Positions 8,368-16,428 are shown, counted from the stretch's first letter. The stretch is 64,000 bases of DNA from Meiothermus sp. (GCF_026004115.1 NZ_BPIM01000001.1:1759501-1823500), one strand, 5' to 3'. Numbers and translations are program-made. Notes: generated by a model from the letters alone, not told the origin.

Positions 8368-9450
8368 ATGAAGCGACGTGACTTCTTGAAGAAGGCGGGG
8401 ATTGGTGCGGTTGCGGCCAGCACCGTATTCGGCCCGGTTTACGCCCAGACCGCCCAGCGCATCCGCTGGCGCATGGCCACCAGCTGGCCCCGCTCCCTGG
8501 ACACCCTGTTTGGGGCAGCCGAGATTGTGGCCAAGCGGGTCTCGGAGATGACCGACGGTCGTTTTGAGATCACCCCCTTCCCGGCCGGCGAAATTGCCCC
8601 TGGCCTCCAGGTGCTCGATGTGGTGCAGGCCGGCAACGTAGAGTGCGGGCACACCGCCAACTACTACTACGTGGGCAAAAGCCCGTCCCTGGCCTTCGAC
8701 ACAGGGGTGCCCTTTGGTCTTAACCCCCGTCAGCAAAACGCCTGGCTGTACTACGGAGGTGGTTTGCAGGCCATGCAGCGGGTGATGGCCGACTTCAGCG
8801 CCATTACCTTCCCTGCCGGCAATACTGGGGTACAGATGGGCGGTTGGTTCCGCAAAGAAATCAAAGGCCCCGAAGACCTTAAGGGCTTGCGCTTCCGCAT
8901 TCCTGGCCTGGGCGGGCAGGTCATGACCCGCCTGGGGGTAACCGTGCAAACCCTACCCGGAGGCGAGATTTTCCTGGCGCTGGATCGGGGCGCCATTGAC
9001 GGCGCCGAGTGGGTAGGCCCCTACGACGATGAAAAACTGGGCCTCAACAAAGCGGCGCGCTTTTACTACTACCCCGGCTGGTGGGAGCCCGGTTCTACGG
9101 TGTCGGCCATTGTGAACCTGGATCGCTGGCGCAGCCTGCCTAAGGAGTACCAGGAAATCTTCAAGACCGCCTGCCGCGAAGCCAACGAAGCCACCCTGGC
9201 CGAGTACGACGCCAAGAACTCACCGGCCCTGGCCCGTTTGCAAAGGGCCGGAACCCAGATCCGGCCCTACCCCACCACGGTGTTGCAAGCCGCCAACCGC
9301 GAGTCCACGGCGCTCTACGAGGAAATCTCGGCCAAGGATGCGACCTACCGAGGCATCTACACCTCCTGGAAAACCTTCCGCGATGAAATTCGCCGCTGGT
9401 TTGCCACCAACGAGTTCCGCTACGACGATTTCGTTCGCAACCTGCGCTAG
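8368..9450 (+). CDS. TRAP transporter substrate-binding protein (DctP family)
   Basis: Periplasmic solute receptor of a TRAP transporter. The N-terminus KRRDFLKKAGIGAVAAS is a twin-arginine signal, so it is probably exported folded. The 360-aa body matches the keto-acid/lactate-type DctP proteins (TakP and the Thermus lactate-binding protein): WRMATSWPRSLDTL at the start, GGWFRKEIKGPEDLKGLRFRIPG in the middle and GAIDGAEWVGPYDD, with the ligand-binding acidic residues, near 210. A keto acid or lactate is therefore the likely ligand, but this is family inference. It has its own promoter and a terminator, and the two membrane genes follow. Confidence 0.9.
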   Translation: MKRRDFLKKAGIGAVAASTVFGPVYAQTAQRIRWRMATSWPRSLDTLFGAAEIVAKRVSEMTDGRFEITPFPAGEIAPGLQVLDVVQAGNVECGHTANYYYVGKSPSLAFDTGVPFGLNPRQQNAWLYYGGGLQAMQRVMADFSAITFPAGNTGVQMGGWFRKEIKGPEDLKGLRFRIPGLGGQVMTRLGVTVQTLPGGEIFLALDRGAIDGAEWVGPYDDEKLGLNKAARFYYYPGWWEPGSTVSAIVNLDRWRSLPKEYQEIFKTACREANEATLAEYDAKNSPALARLQRAGTQIRPYPTTVLQAANRESTALYEEISAKDATYRGIYTSWKTFRDEIRRWFATNEFRYDDFVRNLR

Positions 9451-9489
9451 TCCATACCGGATGTAGTTGGCTCAGCGCGCCTGATTTTT

Positions 9490-9512
9490 GGCTCCCACGA
9501 CGGGTGGGAGCC
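9490..9512 (+). terminator. Rho-independent-like terminator after dctP
   Basis: GGCTCCCAC / GTGGGAGCC forms a perfect nine-base stem with a five-base loop, 39 bases after the dctP stop, followed by GTTCGTTTT. The T run is interrupted, so termination may be partial. This would raise binding-protein expression over the membrane subunits. Confidence 0.7.
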
Positions 9513-9533
9513 GTTCGTTTTGGGCCCGGGTCA

Positions 9534-9562
9534 TTGACGCTGGGGGGTGGGGTGGTTAGGAT
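9534..9562 (+). promoter_or_regulatory. Promoter for the TRAP membrane genes
   Basis: TTGACG (9534-9539), 17-base spacer, TAGGAT (9557-9562). It lies just after the dctP terminator and before dctQM, suggesting that the membrane subunits can be transcribed separately. Confidence 0.6.
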
Positions 9563-9593
9563 AATCCGAGTCAATTTTTGAGGAGTGAAAGCG

Positions 9594-9665
9594 ATGTTTT
9601 TTGAACCGGTAGGGTTACCTCGAGGGGGTGCTAGGTGCAGTTGCTGCTTACAGTATCCAGGCTGA
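9594..9665 (+). CDS. Possible 23-codon leader peptide overlapping dctQ
   Basis: ATG 9594 has a good ribosome-binding site (GAGGAG at 9580-9585) and reads 23 codons to TGA 9663-9665, overlapping the first ten codons of dctQ in another frame. The peptide is Cys-rich near its end (RCSCC). It could couple translation to dctQ, whose own GTG start has a weaker GAGGGGG site. It may equally be accidental. Confidence 0.3.
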   Translation: MFFEPVGLPRGGARCSCCLQYPG

Positions 9666-10192
9666 TAGACACCGTCAATGAGTGGGTGGGGCGCGTAGTG
9701 CTGTGGCTGGTGGTGCCGATGGTGGCCATAGGCGCCTACAACGCCATCGGACGGAGCCTCGATAAGTCGGTGGGCACTCGACTGGCCTCGAACACCTACT
9801 TCGAGCTTCAGTGGTACATTTTCTCGCTCATCTTCTTGCTGATGGTAGGTTATGTGCTCAAGCACGATGGCCATATTCGGGTCGATGTGGTCTATGCCCG
9901 CCTGGGCGAGCGGGGTCGGGCCTGGGTCAATATGCTCGGTTCCATCCTGTTTCTGGTTCCATTTGCGCTGGTGCTTTTTTATGTTAGCCTGCCCCTGGTT
10001 AGCTTCTCCGTACAGGTGCGCGAGATGTCCTCGGACGCAGGGGGCCTGCCGCGCTGGCCGCTGAAACTGATGCTGTTGCCTGCTTTCGTCTTGCTGGCAT
10101 TGCAGGGGCTGTCGGAGTTCATTAAGAACCTGGCTTTCCTACGGGGGGTGCTGCCCCGCCTGCCCCACGAAGCCAAAGGGGAGGTTGCCTAG
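9635..10192 (+). CDS. TRAP transporter small membrane subunit (DctQ family)
   Basis: 185 aa with four predicted membrane helices, for example VLWLVVPMVAIGAYNAI, FSLIFLLMVGYVLKHDGHIRVD, ILFLVPFALVLFYVSLPL and LMLLPAFVLLALQGLSE, the standard DctQ topology. The loop motif GHIRVDV after helix 2 is characteristic. It pairs with DctM to form the membrane domain that drives sodium-coupled uptake of the ligand delivered by DctP. The start GTG 9635 fits the conserved N-terminal length. Its stop TAG lies directly before the dctM ATG. Confidence 0.9.
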   Translation: MQLLLTVSRLIDTVNEWVGRVVLWLVVPMVAIGAYNAIGRSLDKSVGTRLASNTYFELQWYIFSLIFLLMVGYVLKHDGHIRVDVVYARLGERGRAWVNMLGSILFLVPFALVLFYVSLPLVSFSVQVREMSSDAGGLPRWPLKLMLLPAFVLLALQGLSEFIKNLAFLRGVLPRLPHEAKGEVA

Positions 10193-11617
10193 ATGGTTTT
10201 GCAGGGCGGCGGTGTCGAACTATTGGGCGGAGCCATGTTTCTGGGGGCCCTGGTGCTCATCTTTACCGGTTACCCCGTGGCCTTTGCCCTGGGGGGGGTG
10301 GCGCTCATCTTTGGCGCAGTTGGAATTGCCATCGGTGAGTTTGACCTGCGCTTTGTGGGCAGCCTGCCCCAGCGCATCTTTGGCATCATGTCCAACTACA
10401 CCCTGCTGGCCATCCCCTACTTCATATTTCTGGGGCTTATTTTAGAGAAATCCAAGCTCGCTGAGCAGCTCCTGGATACGGTGGGGCAGCTCTTTGGCCC
10501 GGTAAGAGGGGGCGTTGCTATTGCGGTGGTGCTGGTGGGTACTCTTTTGGCCGCAACTACGGGGGTGGTAGCCGCCACCGTGGTGGCCATGGGTCTGATT
10601 TCCCTGCCGGTGATGCTCAAGTATGGCTACAGCAAGCCTCTGGCTACCGGGGTGATTGCGGCCTCGGGAACGCTGGGCCAGATTATCCCGCCCAGCATTG
10701 TGCTGGTGGTGTTAGGCGACCAGCTGGGTGTCAGCGTGGGGGATCTGTTTTTGGGGGCCCTGATACCCGGTCTGATGCTCTCCGGCGCTCTGGTGTTGCT
10801 GGTGGCCCTGGTGGCCCTGGTAAGGCCCAAGATGGCCCCGGCCCTGCCGCCCGAAGCCCGGCCCTACAAGGGCTGGGAACTGGGACGGCGGGCTATCGTG
10901 GCCATGGTGCCGCCGGTTCTGCTAATTTTGTTTGTGCTGGGCAGTATTTTCTTTGGTATTGCCACCCCTACAGAAGCAGGGGCGGTGGGCTCGGTGGCGG
11001 CGCTCATTATGGCAGCCTTCTATCGCCGTCTGAGCTGGAAGGTTTTCCGCGATGCGGTGGTGGAAACCGCCCGCTTCACCAGCATGGTGATTTTTATCCT
11101 GATTGGGGCTACTGCTTTTAGTCTGATATTCAGGGGCCTCGAGGGCGACAAGTTGGTCAAGGACATCCTGGTAGCTTTGCCGGGAGGTGAGGTGGGCTTC
11201 ATTGTTTTCGTGATGGTGCTGGTTTTTGTGCTGGGCTTCTTCATAGACTTCTTCGAGATTGCCTTCATTATTGTGCCGCTGGTGCTCCCGGCAGCGGAGG
11301 CCATCTGGCGGGCCCAGGCCGAGGCTTTGCAAATGGCCGGCAACTACGACCTTTCCACAGAAGCCTTTGTACAAGGGAAGCTTTTATGGTTTGGCATCAT
11401 CCTGGCCATGAACCTCCAGACCAGCTTCCTTACACCGCCTTTTGGCTTCGCCTTGTTTTACCTGCGCGGGGTGGCCCCGCCGGAGGTCAAGACCACCGAT
11501 ATGTACCGCGGGGTCATTCCCTTCATCGCTGTGCAGATACTGGTGCTGATTATTACCATCGCTTTTCCATCGCTAAGCAGTTGGCTGCCTTCCCTGCGAG
11601 GCACACCCGGCGGCTAA
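10193..11617 (+). CDS. TRAP transporter large membrane subunit (DctM family)
   Basis: 474 aa, strongly hydrophobic, about 12 membrane segments. GVIAASGTLGQIIPPSIVLVVLGDQLGVSVGD and the later FFIDFFEIAFIIVPLVLP are conserved DctM elements around the substrate and sodium sites. It is the transport subunit of the TRAP system and follows dctQ without a gap. The C-terminus ends in the periplasm or cytoplasm just before a dispersed repeat (copy 2), whose first hairpin may stop transcription. Confidence 0.92.
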   Translation: MVLQGGGVELLGGAMFLGALVLIFTGYPVAFALGGVALIFGAVGIAIGEFDLRFVGSLPQRIFGIMSNYTLLAIPYFIFLGLILEKSKLAEQLLDTVGQLFGPVRGGVAIAVVLVGTLLAATTGVVAATVVAMGLISLPVMLKYGYSKPLATGVIAASGTLGQIIPPSIVLVVLGDQLGVSVGDLFLGALIPGLMLSGALVLLVALVALVRPKMAPALPPEARPYKGWELGRRAIVAMVPPVLLILFVLGSIFFGIATPTEAGAVGSVAALIMAAFYRRLSWKVFRDAVVETARFTSMVIFILIGATAFSLIFRGLEGDKLVKDILVALPGGEVGFIVFVMVLVFVLGFFIDFFEIAFIIVPLVLPAAEAIWRAQAEALQMAGNYDLSTEAFVQGKLLWFGIILAMNLQTSFLTPPFGFALFYLRGVAPPEVKTTDMYRGVIPFIAVQILVLIITIAFPSLSSWLPSLRGTPGG

Positions 11618-11623
11618 GGAATA

Positions 11624-11751
11624 ATACCGGATTCAAAAAGACAGTTTACAAAACCAAAAAACACCAGAGGCTGTCTTTTTGAATCTTAGAGCACTCCCTT
11701 CGGTCGGGTTAATTCGTCACCCTTTGGTGACGAATTAACCGAATCTGGTAT
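11624..11751 (+). repeat. Dispersed palindromic repeat, copy 2 (short form, 128 bp)
   Basis: Begins ATACCGGATTC and ends GAATCTGGTAT, near-perfect terminal inverted repeats. Two hairpins lie inside: GATTCAAAAAGACAG pairs with CTGTCTTTTTGAATC, and GGTTAATTCGTCACC pairs with GGTGACGAATTAACC. The junction between them is TTAGAGCACTCCC. Both ends can be read as CC...GG flanked by TA, as for elements that duplicate a TA target. It overlaps the 3' end of the convergent quinone oxidoreductase gene and encodes that protein's last residues. Confidence 0.9.
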
Positions 11752-12705
11752 AAGCAGCACCTTGCCGGTGGTTTTGCGTCCTTGCAATGCGATGTGGGCC
11801 TGGGCCGCCTGGGTCAGGGGAAACTCTGCGCCGATACGAATTTTGAGTCTGCCCTCTAAAGCCCAGCGCATTACGTCACCAGCCCGCCACTCGAGCTCCT
11901 CGCGGGTTTGGGTGTAGTGCCAGAGGGAGGGCCGGGTAAGGAATAGGCCGCCCTTCTGGTTCAGGATTTGAGGGTTGAAGGGCGCCACCGGCCCGCTGCT
12001 CTGGCCGTACAGGGCCAACATGCCCCGAATCCGCAGGCTGTTCAGGCTACCCTCCCAGGTAGACTGCCCCACGCCGTCGTAGACCACATCCACGCCCTTT
12101 CCGCCGGTTATTTCGCGGGCCTTCTGGTCGAAACCCTCGTAGGGCAGGGCATAATCGGCACCGGCATCTTTAGCCAAAGCACGTTTTTCTTCGGTGGAAG
12201 CGGTAGAAATTACCGTAGCTCCGATCATCTTGGCCATCTGAATGAGAAGTAGCCCCACCCCGCCCGCACCCGCGTGGATCAGGCAAGTTTCACCCGCTTT
12301 GAGCGGATAGGTGCTATAGGCCAGGTAGTGGGCGGTCATGCCCTGGAGCATCCCGGCAACAGCCACTTTGGGATCCAAACCCACCGGTACTTTGACCAAC
12401 TTATCGGCAGGCACTAAGGCATACTCGGCATAACTGCCCTGAACATTGGAATAGACCACCACCTCGCCAGGGCGGATGCCTTCTACACCAGGCCCCACTG
12501 CTTCTACCACTCCGGCCCCTTCCTCGCCCACGGTGAAAGGGGTGGGGACAGCGTAGAGACCTGAGCGCTTGTAGGTGTCAATGAAGTTGACCCCAATGGC
12601 CTGAAGTCGTACCAGCGCCTGGCCCTCGCCAGGGGTAGGCGTGGGTATGTCCTCTAACTGCATGGCCTCGGGGCCGCCGGGCTGGTGAACGCGGATGGCT
12701 TTCAT
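11686..12705 (-). CDS. NADPH:quinone oxidoreductase, zinc-independent MDR family
   Basis: Reduces quinones or related enones with NADPH, cytoplasmic. IGVNFIDTYKRSGLY near residue 38 and VGEEGAGVVEAVGPGV are signature segments of the QOR1 group; LIHAGAGGVGLLLIQMAK at about 143-160 is the NADP-binding motif (AGGVG). No structural zinc Cys cluster is present. The conserved family end, GRKTTGKVLLIP, is followed by 19 extra residues (DSVNSSPKG... to PKGVL) encoded wholly by the dispersed repeat at 11624-11751, which also supplies the stop codon. The start ATG 12705 is nearly leaderless behind TATAAG. Confidence 0.9.
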   Translation of the reverse strand: MKAIRVHQPGGPEAMQLEDIPTPTPGEGQALVRLQAIGVNFIDTYKRSGLYAVPTPFTVGEEGAGVVEAVGPGVEGIRPGEVVVYSNVQGSYAEYALVPADKLVKVPVGLDPKVAVAGMLQGMTAHYLAYSTYPLKAGETCLIHAGAGGVGLLLIQMAKMIGATVISTASTEEKRALAKDAGADYALPYEGFDQKAREITGGKGVDVVYDGVGQSTWEGSLNSLRIRGMLALYGQSSGPVAPFNPQILNQKGGLFLTRPSLWHYTQTREELEWRAGDVMRWALEGRLKIRIGAEFPLTQAAQAHIALQGRKTTGKVLLIPDSVNSSPKGDELTRPKGVL

Positions 12706-12711
12706 AGGGAT

Positions 12712-12767
12712 AGCTTATAGCGGAAGGCCTATTGCCGAAAGCGGAAGGCTGAAAGCTCCAATAGAGC
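12712..12767. repeat. Degenerate seven-base-period repeat
   Basis: Seven consecutive heptamers with the pattern (A/G)GCNNA(T/A): AGCTTAT, AGCGGAA, GGCCTAT, TGCCGAA, AGCGGAA, GGCTGAA, AGCTCCA, then AGAGCCA. They begin directly upstream of the quinone oxidoreductase start. This is the clearest example of this repeat type in the window. Confidence 0.6.
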
Positions 12768-13144
12768 CAATAGCCTGTGCCTGGGTGTTTCCGGAGCAGT
12801 TTTGATGTACTTCTTGGGAATAAGCTTTGGGTTCTGTAACCCCAGGGCGGTTTCGGGCAATAGCCCCCTGGTGGTCTGGTAACCAAGAATTCATTATGCA
12901 CTTTAGTGACTCCCAAATTGGCCGCACATCGCAATTATGGGCAATCAACGTGCTCTAAAACATGCCGAAAAATAAGTTACCCGTGCACTAGGTGAAGCGG
13001 GTGATGACATCGTCAGAAGGGCGGTTTCTCGAATCCAATCGCAAACCGACCTCACCGGCATCCCGAAGTTGACCCGTTCAACCTGGCCCAGCTTCAACAG
13101 CCTATGGCCCTTGACCCTGGACCCTCGACTAGGGGGCAACACCA
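12768..13144. other. Intergenic region without a recognised gene
   Basis: About 380 bases between the start of the quinone oxidoreductase gene and the end of the beta-hexosaminidase gene. No frame looks coding and no tRNA-like structure is visible. Near its right end (13100-13135) there is a degenerate GACCCT-type run (CTTGACCCTGGACCCTCGAC), similar in style to one at 29460-29505. Possibly decayed DNA. Confidence 0.5.
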
Positions 13145-14737
13145 CTAGCGAAGTTTGAACGGCAGCCGACCCCTGGCCTGTGCTCCGCCCAGCACCTTGA
13201 CCAGCGCTTTCAGGGTGGGAGCCCGGAAGCCGTAGGTCACGAAGGCCGGTTTGCGCAGACTCAAGATATGGTAGGGGTTCCATAGGGCGATATGGGTAGC
13301 CCGTTTGCCCAAGGTGAAGGCGTGTTTGAGTAGCTGGGCTTCTTGGGGGCTCAGGCTGCCCCGACCGACCGAGACCACCAGCAGGTAGTCGGCCTGGGTA
13401 GCTGCCTTTTCCAACTCGCCCTTGAACTCTTCGGCTTTCTGGGGGTTGTAAACGAACTGACCGATCCTGGCGAAGCGGGTTTTGAGCAGTTCGGCAAAGT
13501 CCTGAACAGCGATGGTCTCGCCATAGGGGCCTGCTTCGAAGGTGCTGCCTGCGGAGACCAGCAAAATTCGGTCTGAGCGCCGGGGACGCACGGGTTGCCG
13601 GTATGGGGTAATGCTTCGGAGGGCTACTTGCTCCATCAGCGTTTGATCTTTTTTCTGCTGGGTGGCGGAGTAGCTCCTGGGTAAACCGGGAAACCGTTGT
13701 GTGGCCGCCTTTAGCCGGTGCTGGCTCTGCTGAGCGCCTTCCCTGGATAGTTGACCCTTTTCTAGGGCCTCCTGGATGGCAGTGGCCTGGGCGATATGCA
13801 CCTCGGGTTTGCCCAGCGACAAGATCATGTCGGCCCCAGCCTGAAGGCTTTTGACCGCCGCCTCGCCCACCGAGTAGTGCTGGGTGATGGCTTTCATGTC
13901 CAGCGCGTCGGTGACGATGATGCCTTTGAAGCTTAGCTTTTTGCGAAGGAAGCGGGTCAGGATTTTTTCCGAGAGCGTGGCGGGATACTGCTTGTCCAGG
14001 GCAGGGAAGCGAATGTGAGCGCTCATGATGGCGCTGATGTGGGCTTGTACGGCCTTACGAAAGGGATAGAGTTCGGTGCGCTCGAGTTCCTCCAGCGGTT
14101 TATTCACTACCGGCAGGTCGAGGTGTGAGTCCAGGAAGGTGTCGCCGTGTCCGGGAAAATGTTTGACCGTGGCCATCACCCCGGCCCCCTCGAGGCCCCG
14201 GGCCCAGGCCAGCGCCAGCCGGGCGACCTTTTTGGGGTCGGAGCCAAAACTGCGGTCGCCAATCACCGGATTTTTGGGGTTGGTGTTCACGTCCACCGAG
14301 GGGGCAAAGTTCCAGTTGATGCCCAGCGAGATGAGTGCGCGGCCCACCGCAGCCCCCACGGCCTCGGCGGTTTTGGCGTCCCCTATGGCGCCCAGGGCCA
14401 TCGGGGCAGGTGCCTGGGCCAGTTCCAGCACGCGCTGCACGGCCCCGCCTTCTTGGTCAACGGCAATCCAGACCTGGGGCCCTAAAACCGCTCGAATATC
14501 GGCCACCAGCTCACGTACCTGTGCGGGGTTCTGGATGTTTTTACGAAACAAGCAGACCCCCCCAAAGCGGTAGCGCTCGAGGTGGGCGCGGGTGGCGGCA
14601 TCCAGGGTGGGGCCGGGGATGTCTACCATCATTAGGCTGGTGGCGAGATACAGGCTTTCCATAAGCACCTCTTCATCGTAGGGGTGTCGGGCTAAGAAAG
14701 TTTGCAAAAAGTCTGGGTCTCTTAACATACTGAACAA
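13145..14737 (-). CDS. Beta-N-acetylhexosaminidase, glycoside hydrolase family 3 (NagZ-like)
   Basis: Removes terminal beta-linked GlcNAc from glycans or muropeptides. Residues 90-98 (IAVDQEGGAV) hold the substrate-binding Asp, KHFPGHGDT at 192-200 is the GH3 hexosaminidase loop with its catalytic His, and VTDALDM carries the nucleophile Asp277. A second domain of about 170 residues follows, as in larger two-domain NagZ proteins. No signal peptide is seen, so it is probably cytoplasmic. TTG 14737 and ATG 14728 are possible starts. It is divergent from nanE, 71 bp apart, and shares its regulatory region, so it likely belongs to the same amino-sugar regulon. Confidence 0.9.
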   Translation of the reverse strand: MFSMLRDPDFLQTFLARHPYDEEVLMESLYLATSLMMVDIPGPTLDAATRAHLERYRFGGVCLFRKNIQNPAQVRELVADIRAVLGPQVWIAVDQEGGAVQRVLELAQAPAPMALGAIGDAKTAEAVGAAVGRALISLGINWNFAPSVDVNTNPKNPVIGDRSFGSDPKKVARLALAWARGLEGAGVMATVKHFPGHGDTFLDSHLDLPVVNKPLEELERTELYPFRKAVQAHISAIMSAHIRFPALDKQYPATLSEKILTRFLRKKLSFKGIIVTDALDMKAITQHYSVGEAAVKSLQAGADMILSLGKPEVHIAQATAIQEALEKGQLSREGAQQSQHRLKAATQRFPGLPRSYSATQQKKDQTLMEQVALRSITPYRQPVRPRRSDRILLVSAGSTFEAGPYGETIAVQDFAELLKTRFARIGQFVYNPQKAEEFKGELEKAATQADYLLVVSVGRGSLSPQEAQLLKHAFTLGKRATHIALWNPYHILSLRKPAFVTYGFRAPTLKALVKVLGGAQARGRLPFKLR

Positions 14738-14743
14738 CCCGAT

Positions 14744-14797
14744 TTGACAGAATATTACTTCAGAATGTAATTTAAATGTTAGAGTAAAACTTCAAAA
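14744..14797 (+). promoter_or_regulatory. nanE promoter with paired direct-repeat operator
   Basis: TTGACA (14744-14749), 18-base spacer and TAATTT (14768-14773) form a promoter towards nanE. Two 16-base direct repeats, GAATATTACTTCAGAA (14750-14765) and GAGTAAAACTTCAAAA (14782-14797), match at 12 positions and lie 32 bases apart, about three helical turns. ATTAC/GTAAT around the first box also forms an inverted repeat. The site is between divergent nagZ-like and nanE genes, so it is a good candidate operator for the RpiR-type regulator encoded second in the operon. Confidence 0.55.
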
Positions 14798-14808
14798 AGG
14801 GAGTATCC

Positions 14809-15495
14809 TTGCTGAATCAAGCGCAAATCCTCGAGCAGCTTCGCCATGGCTTGATTGCCTCCTGCCAGCCAGTGCGGGGTGGGCCTCTGGATCACCCGGC
14901 TCTGGTAGCCGCCTTGGCCCAAGCTACTGTGGCCGGTGGGGCGGTGGGGGTACGCATCGAGGGACTGGCCGATTTAGAGGCAGTTCGGGGGGCGGTCGCG
15001 GTACCGATTATTGGCCTGGTTAAGCGTGAAGTGGTAGGCTCGCCGGTCTACATCACCCCCGAGCTGTCCGATGTGCTGGCTCTGGCCGAGCGGGGGGCCG
15101 ATATCGTAGCGTTTGACGCCACCCAACGCCCGCGCCCGGAAGGAATGGGGACGATGATCGAAGCCATCCATGCCCAGGGTTGCCTGGCAATGGCCGACAT
15201 CTCGACGCTGCAAGAGGGCCTGGCGGCCTACCAGCAGGGGGCCGACATGGTGGGCACTACCCTGTCGGGCTACACCGACTACTCGCCCAAGCTGGAAGGC
15301 CCGGATTTGGAACTGGTGCGCGCGCTTTCCAGGCGAGGGGTCAGGGTGATTGCCGAGGGCCGGATTGCCACCCCCCTTCAGGCCCGGCAGGCCCTGGAGG
15401 CAGGGGCTTTTGCGGTCACGGTGGGTACGGCCCTAACCCGCTTGGAGTGGGTCACGCAAGGTTTTGTGGATGCTTTGAAAAAGGTGGCTCAATGA
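14809..15495 (+). CDS. nanE: N-acetylmannosamine-6-phosphate 2-epimerase
   Basis: Converts ManNAc-6-P to GlcNAc-6-P in sialic acid and ManNAc catabolism. The 228-aa TIM barrel shows SCQPVRGGPLDHP near the start (phosphate and substrate loop), PIIGLVKRE with the catalytic Lys, DIVAFDATQRPRP with an active-site Asp, GTTLSGYTDY, and VIAEGRIATP in the second half, all NanE signatures. The start is TTG 14809 with AAAGGGAG at a normal distance. It heads the operon, which supplies the next enzymes nagA and a deaminase about 10 kb downstream. Confidence 0.92.
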   Translation: MLNQAQILEQLRHGLIASCQPVRGGPLDHPALVAALAQATVAGGAVGVRIEGLADLEAVRGAVAVPIIGLVKREVVGSPVYITPELSDVLALAERGADIVAFDATQRPRPEGMGTMIEAIHAQGCLAMADISTLQEGLAAYQQGADMVGTTLSGYTDYSPKLEGPDLELVRALSRRGVRVIAEGRIATPLQARQALEAGAFAVTVGTALTRLEWVTQGFVDALKKVAQ

Positions 15496-15588
15496 CAGGG
15501 GTGCAGAAACGTAGTACCAAAGCTTGGGATGGTATCGGGACCCCAGGGCCCCGAACTTCGGCCATGGATGACCAGAGAGGGCCAGGCT

Positions 15589-16428
15589 ATGCCTAACGGT
15601 GCTTTGGCCTTATTGCGAAGCCTGGGGGGTGAGATGACCCCGGCCTTGCGCAAGATTGCCCGCTATGTGCAGGAAAACCCCGAAAAGCTGCTCTACCAGA
15701 CGGTGGTGGAAGTGGCCGAGGCCTCGGGGTCGTCCGAAGCCAGCGTGATTCGCTTCTGCCGCGACCTGGGCTTTAGCGGCTTTCAGGAGTTCAAGCTGGC
15801 CCTGGCCTCCGACCTGGCCGCGAGCCCGGTGGGGCTGGGGCCGCAGGATAACCCCAGAACCCCTCAGGAGGCGCTCGAGTACGTCACTCACCATGCCAAA
15901 CAGGCCCTCGAGGACACCTCCCGCCTGGTAGATCTGAAACTGGTAAACATGGCGGTAGACCTGATTTTTCGCGCTCAGCGCATCGACATCTATGGCGTGG
16001 GCGCCTCGGGAATAACCGCCCAGGACTTCGCCTACAAGTTCATGCGCCTGGGCTATACCACCCAGGCCTATCCCGATCCTCATATGGCGGCGATGGCCGC
16101 AGCTACGCTGGACAAGAAAGCCCTGGCCATTGGCATCACCCGCTCCGGCACAACCATAGATACCGTTAAAGCCCTTGAAGTTGCTAAGCGGTCGGGGTCA
16201 GCTACCCTGGCCATTACCCAGCGCACCCGAAGCCCGGTGGCCCGTTTTGCCGATGTGGTGCTGGTTACTTCGGTGGCCGAAAGCCCCCTGACGGGCGGTT
16301 CGGTAACGGCCAAAATGGGGCAGCTTCTGGTGCTGGACTTGCTTTATACCCTGGTGGCGCTGCGCAGAAAGCAAGCCGCCGACTTTATCGCCCGTACTGC
16401 GGCGGCGGTAGCCGACAGGAACTACTGA
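15589..16428 (+). CDS. RpiR/MurR-family transcriptional regulator
   Basis: The N-terminal HTH_6 domain shows MTPALRKIARYVQENPEKLLYQTVVEVAEASGSSEASVIRFCRDLGF, shown here by its parts: helix-turn-helix ASGSSEASVIRFCRDLG near residue 45. A SIS sugar-phosphate-binding domain follows, with DIYGVGASG and AIGITRSGTTIDT as the phosphate loops. Such regulators bind phosphosugars and usually control neighbouring amino-sugar genes. ATG 15589 follows GAGAGGG; an earlier in-frame ATG 15529 would add 20 residues outside the domain. It lies between nanE and the importer and most likely controls both plus the divergent hexosaminidase. Confidence 0.88.
   Translation: MPNGALALLRSLGGEMTPALRKIARYVQENPEKLLYQTVVEVAEASGSSEASVIRFCRDLGFSGFQEFKLALASDLAASPVGLGPQDNPRTPQEALEYVTHHAKQALEDTSRLVDLKLVNMAVDLIFRAQRIDIYGVGASGITAQDFAYKFMRLGYTTQAYPDPHMAAMAAATLDKKALAIGITRSGTTIDTVKALEVAKRSGSATLAITQRTRSPVARFADVVLVTSVAESPLTGGSVTAKMGQLLVLDLLYTLVALRRKQAADFIARTAAAVADRNY

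Noticed and set aside
12706-13144. Small coding genes in the gap between qor and the hexosaminidase gene
   Set aside because: Candidate frames lack good starts, have poor composition and overlap the repeats or neighbouring genes.
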